Shown here piece by piece: positions 60,608-64,000 of a DNA stretch of 64,000 nucleotides. Every line of letters begins with the position of its first letter. The stretch's first letter is position 1. The position numbers were made by a program, and so were the translations under genes. The notes beneath the pieces were generated by a model. That model worked only from the letters and a program-made list of their open reading frames with translations. It had not been told where the DNA came from and made no database searches. The DNA is taken from assembly GCA_016748015.1 (NCBI GenBank), contig JAAOMT010000003.1, positions 791,187-855,186 of the forward strand. The letters are read 5' to 3'. Source of the stretch: Geosiphon pyriformis. Taxonomy: Eukaryota; Glomeromycota; Glomeromycetes; Archaeosporales; Geosiphonaceae.

Positions 60608-60656
60608 GTTGTTGTTGTTGTTATTATTATTATTAATATTGTTATTATTATTATTT
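60536..60656. repeat. (ATT)n with (GTT)n core
   Basis: About 120 bp of ATT units with a short GTT block. It opens spurious poly-Leu and poly-Asn frames. Confidence 0.93.
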
Positions 60657-61730
60657 AATACTTTTTTACCAATGAGCATAAGAGATTTCGATAATGATAA
60701 TCTTAAGAACATTAAATTTTTAATTTGTGATTTTTCTAAATAATAAAATAATTCGAGAATTAACTCGATTAATTCATAAAATATATTAATACCGTGGGAA
60801 AATACTTTTTTTGTCAAAAATTTACAGCTGCGATAAATGATTTTAGAAATTTTTCTTTAATTTACTACTCGTCCGTTATAGTAGACATTCGATTTATCCC
60901 ATAGAGGAAAAATATGATACACTTATTTGTTTCACAGTAATTTTATGAGATGAATGTATGACTGATAGGATTTCTAATTTTGTACATTCGTAAATTAAAA
61001 AGCCTTAATAAAATTTACAAAAGAAAGTTTTCAACCAATAAAAAAAAATTTTTGGCGGATATGGTTTTTGACATTCTTACCATGGTAAAAGTTAGTAAAC
61101 TATTATTAAAGCATGGTTAACATGAGTGATAAAAATGCAGAGAGAATCCACCGAATATTTGTGAATGGGTTTAATAATAAGCATCTGACATATATTTTTT
61201 AATTATTACCAACAGTAAAAATCATCTTAAAAGCTTTCATCATAAGATCAAAACTCGAAAATTTTTTGTATTTTTGATTTTTGATTTTTGGTGATTCGTT
61301 TATGTTCTATATGACGCGTGATACGTATATCAAAAATATATATTAATTATGATTATCAGCCATGAAATCTGTGATATGTTACAGTTGCATTAAAATTATC
61401 TTGTGATAAATCTATCAAATAGTAAATTTTAAAAATTTAAAACAGTAATTTTTTTTGACATGTTGATTAACTGTGCAGAAATTTTTAAAGTTGAGATTTC
61501 AATTGTAACTTCTTTTTTTTTTTTTTTTTAAGCATAATTATCTGAGGCATGGAAATGACGAAATTCAAAATAAGCATAATAAAATAAATAAATAAATCAT
61601 TATTTTCATTAAAGATTAAATATTTCTATATTTAGTATTATTTCAAAGTTTAAAATTTTAAAAAACTTTAAAAATTTTGGTCATCTTTTTCATGCATCAA
61701 TTTAAAAAAAATACAAATTATATGTATAAA

Positions 61731-61828
61731 AAGAAGAAGAAGAAAAAGAAAAAGAAGAAGAAGAAGAAGAAGAAGAAGAAGAAGAAGAAGAAGAAGAAGA
61801 AGAAGAAGAATAATTATTATTATTATCA
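61731..61828. repeat. (AAG)n followed by (ATT)n
   Basis: About 75 bp of AAG units with a few AAA variants, then ATT units. A second purine-pyrimidine tract of the type found at 47.5 kb. Confidence 0.93.
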
Positions 61829-62248
61829 CCATTATACCACAATATCAATACTTTTATTCTCGTGTACATTATTTGTTATGTGCATTGAATAAAAGAATCA
61901 ACAAAAAAAAACCTTTTTTTTTCACCAAATTTTTTAAAAAAAAAGAAATTATCAACCTTTTGATCATTGAGTTCAACCTGCATGATCAAAAGCCAATTTT
62001 TTAAGCATAAATACAAAATCTTTTTTCTATTGTTCAATGTTTAATCATTTTTATGTTACCATTATGATTGATTTTCTTTAAAAAGTAATCGTAATGGCGT
62101 TAATACAGTATTAAACAATGTTTAAAGTCTGGAGAGTTCCACAATAGGAATTTTTCAATTACTTTAAAAATATTTTTTCGGATCAAAAAAAAAAGAAGTG
62201 ACACCAAATATCAAATAGTCAAACATTCATGATTTTCTCTCGCGTGCT

Positions 62249-62346
62249 CACAATATACATTATACATTATACATTTTACATTTTACATTTTACATTATAC
62301 ATTTTACATTTTACATTTTACATTATACATTTTACATTATACATTC
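62249..62346. repeat. 9-bp tandem repeat (ACATTATAC / ACATTTTAC)
   Basis: About ten copies of a 9-bp unit with two alternating variants that differ at one position. Confidence 0.88.
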
Positions 62347-62941
62347 AATGAAAAAAAAATCTAAAATCTAAAGGATGAATTTCTCAGCATTGTATGCACA
62401 AATTGGACTATCATGGCGTCTGGGAACGTACTTTCAAAAGATCATCAGTGATCATGATTTGTTGCATTGTCCTGCCACGTGAATATTTTTCAATCTAATT
62501 GGGAAATTTGTAATTTGATGATCGAACAAAAAGAACAATTGACATGTTTTACCTTTTGTTCTTTTTAGATTAGTTTTGGGATTTCAATAGTTTTCTGCAG
62601 AAAAAGAAGGAAATTATTTTTCGCTAAAGTGATCATGAGGATTCACACTTTCAAGTCTAGTTTTTTGAATATCAAGGTAAGATCAAAGGTGGAAACCGAA
62701 GGTCATTAAAACTCAATCAAAAACACGCAAATCACATTTACTCAGTTTCAAGGGAATTTTTCGTGTGAAAATTTTAAATCGGACTTATCCATTATTATTA
62801 TTACTAAGAGCTGACATATAAACTTTTGAGTTTATAACTATACTGGTTTTTTGTTTATATTTTTTTGTATATTGGTTTTCAGTTGGTAAAGGCTTGACTC
62901 AGGTTCTGATTGAAATTGAGAACAATTTAAGTCACCCACCT

Positions 62942-63008
62942 AACCATCCATCCACTCACTCACTCGCTCACTCACTCACTCACTCACTCGCTCACTCACC
63001 CACCCACT
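62942..63008. repeat. (CACT)n repeat
   Basis: Sixteen CACT-like units with occasional CGCT and CACC variants. Does not match the fungal telomere repeat TTAGGG. Confidence 0.9.
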
Positions 63009-63227
63009 CAAAAGCAACCAGTTCATTATGCTAAATTTGTGTACAATGAGCTGACATGTAAATTGAGACTTTTTTCTGCAATTTCATTTTGTTTGTTATT
63101 ATTTTAACAAATGCGAATTATCGTAGTTTTTGAATTATTCCTCCCAAATTTGAAATATTTTCATTGTATTTTGAAAAACGCCACTATCATACTATCACAC
63201 TAAAAGCTCAGTGATTGTCTTTTTGAA

Positions 63228-63311
63228 CAACAAAACAAAAACAAAAACAAAAATAAAAACAAAAACAAAAACAAAAACAAAACAACAACAATAATAATAA
63301 TAATAATAATT
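63228..63311. repeat. (CAAAAA)n followed by (AAT)n
   Basis: About nine CAAAAA units and then AAT units. Confidence 0.9.
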
Positions 63312-64000
63312 TATATGCTTTTTTGGAACATGTTTTATCAATCGATAAATCATTGGCAATCAAAAAAAATCCTCTTTTTATTTTCGTTCTTTTTTTTTGA
63401 CATTTTCAAATTTTCATGCATACATTATAAAATAATACCGCCACATTTCCTTTAAATGATTGAGATAAACGACTCGTGTTAAATTATGTAAAGATATATG
63501 GGGGTTTATTCTCGTAAGGGTATTTACCGTAAAAAGTGAGCTATTGATGAGGTTTTTGTTTTGGTTTCTCGGGTCAATATTTTCTGCCTTTCATAATTGA
63601 ATAGAACAAATGTTTATTGTTTAAACAATGTCTGGTTTCAATACCAAATGAAAAAAAAAACGTGAGATCTACTGAACAAAGGTAAAAGAAATTTGTGAAT
63701 CCTTTTGTTGAGAAGAGTTGATGATAATGAAAAAGGGTTGGAATTTTTTTTTATCCTTAAACCGTGTGAATGCTAATTAAGAAATCTCAAAAAAGAAAAA
63801 AGATTGAAAATGAATTTTTTTTTCCAAGAACAAATTTTATACGTAAAAAATATTTAATTGAAAAATAAAATTTGTTCAAAAGAACATTTAAAGTTGTTTA
63901 ATAATAATAAAACATAATATCTTTAAAGATTGAAAAAAAAAACCTACAAAAATAAAATTTAGAAATTTAATGATCATCATCAACATCAAATTAGAATCTT

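Larger units (their letters stand above)
56663..64000. other. Right-hand intergenic sequence
   Basis: Apart from the repeats listed separately, no gene is supported on either strand over this 7.3 kb. A 50-codon frame at 56,684-56,837 (plus, MYRIYRPGIPFTITCLRKLK) has a plausible coding character but no recognisable family. Confidence 0.4.

Noticed and set aside
60500-60817. Asn-rich 105-codon frame and Leu-rich antisense frame
   Set aside because: By-products of the ATT repeat.
62942-63008. Possible interstitial telomere repeat
   Set aside because: The unit is CACT, not TTAGGG or a known fungal variant.

Overview
The window looks like a piece of an AT-rich, repeat-laden fungal nuclear genome, most probably an arbuscular mycorrhizal fungus (Glomeromycotina, Rhizophagus-like). 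Evidence: split genes with short GT-AG introns, a fungal kinesin-4, a fungal Yos1, a mitochondrial uL22, and LINE and Ty3/Gypsy families that resemble (from memory only) those of Rhizophagus. The taxonomic call is inference; no search was run.

Region 1, about 1-33,440, is a nest of transposable elements. A nearly complete two-ORF LINE lies on the minus strand (2,317-9,228), interrupted in ORF2 by three in-frame stops. It is flanked by much older copies of the same LINE lineage on the plus strand: copy A (about 840-2,290), copy B (about 10,440-15,372, resuming at 25,380) and copy C (32,602-33,441, probably the 3' end of copy B). Copy B is broken by a minus-strand solo LTR (12,385-13,259) and by a full-length Ty3/Gypsy element (15,373-25,379). 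In both cases the LINE reading resumes on the far side. A second Gypsy 3' fragment (25,402-27,285) and a minus-strand Gypsy of another family (about 27,290-31,408) follow. The old copies have lost C and G by transitions at huge frequency (CAG/CAA to TAG/TAA, catalytic Asp to Asn), as expected from RIP-like mutation or methyl-cytosine decay.

The most striking content is a dUTPase domain between protease and reverse transcriptase in both Gypsy families, so the polyprotein order is Gag - protease - (cysteine/acidic linker) - dUTPase - RT/RNase H - integrase.

Region 2, about 34,140-64,000, is the gene-bearing compartment: a kinesin-4-type motor gene on the minus strand (34,716-40,786, eight coding exons, 1,626 aa), then a divergent pair: YOS1 on the minus strand (52,965-53,660, three exons, 82 aa) and mitochondrial ribosomal protein uL22m on the plus strand (to 55,014). 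The long gaps hold many microsatellites, which are almost absent from the transposon nest. Two short stretches (52,446-52,606 and 56,000-56,260) look exon-like but cannot be assigned.

The host genes do not form one pathway: Yos1 acts in ER-Golgi traffic, uL22m in mitochondrial translation and the kinesin on microtubules. No tRNA, rRNA or CRISPR array was recognised.
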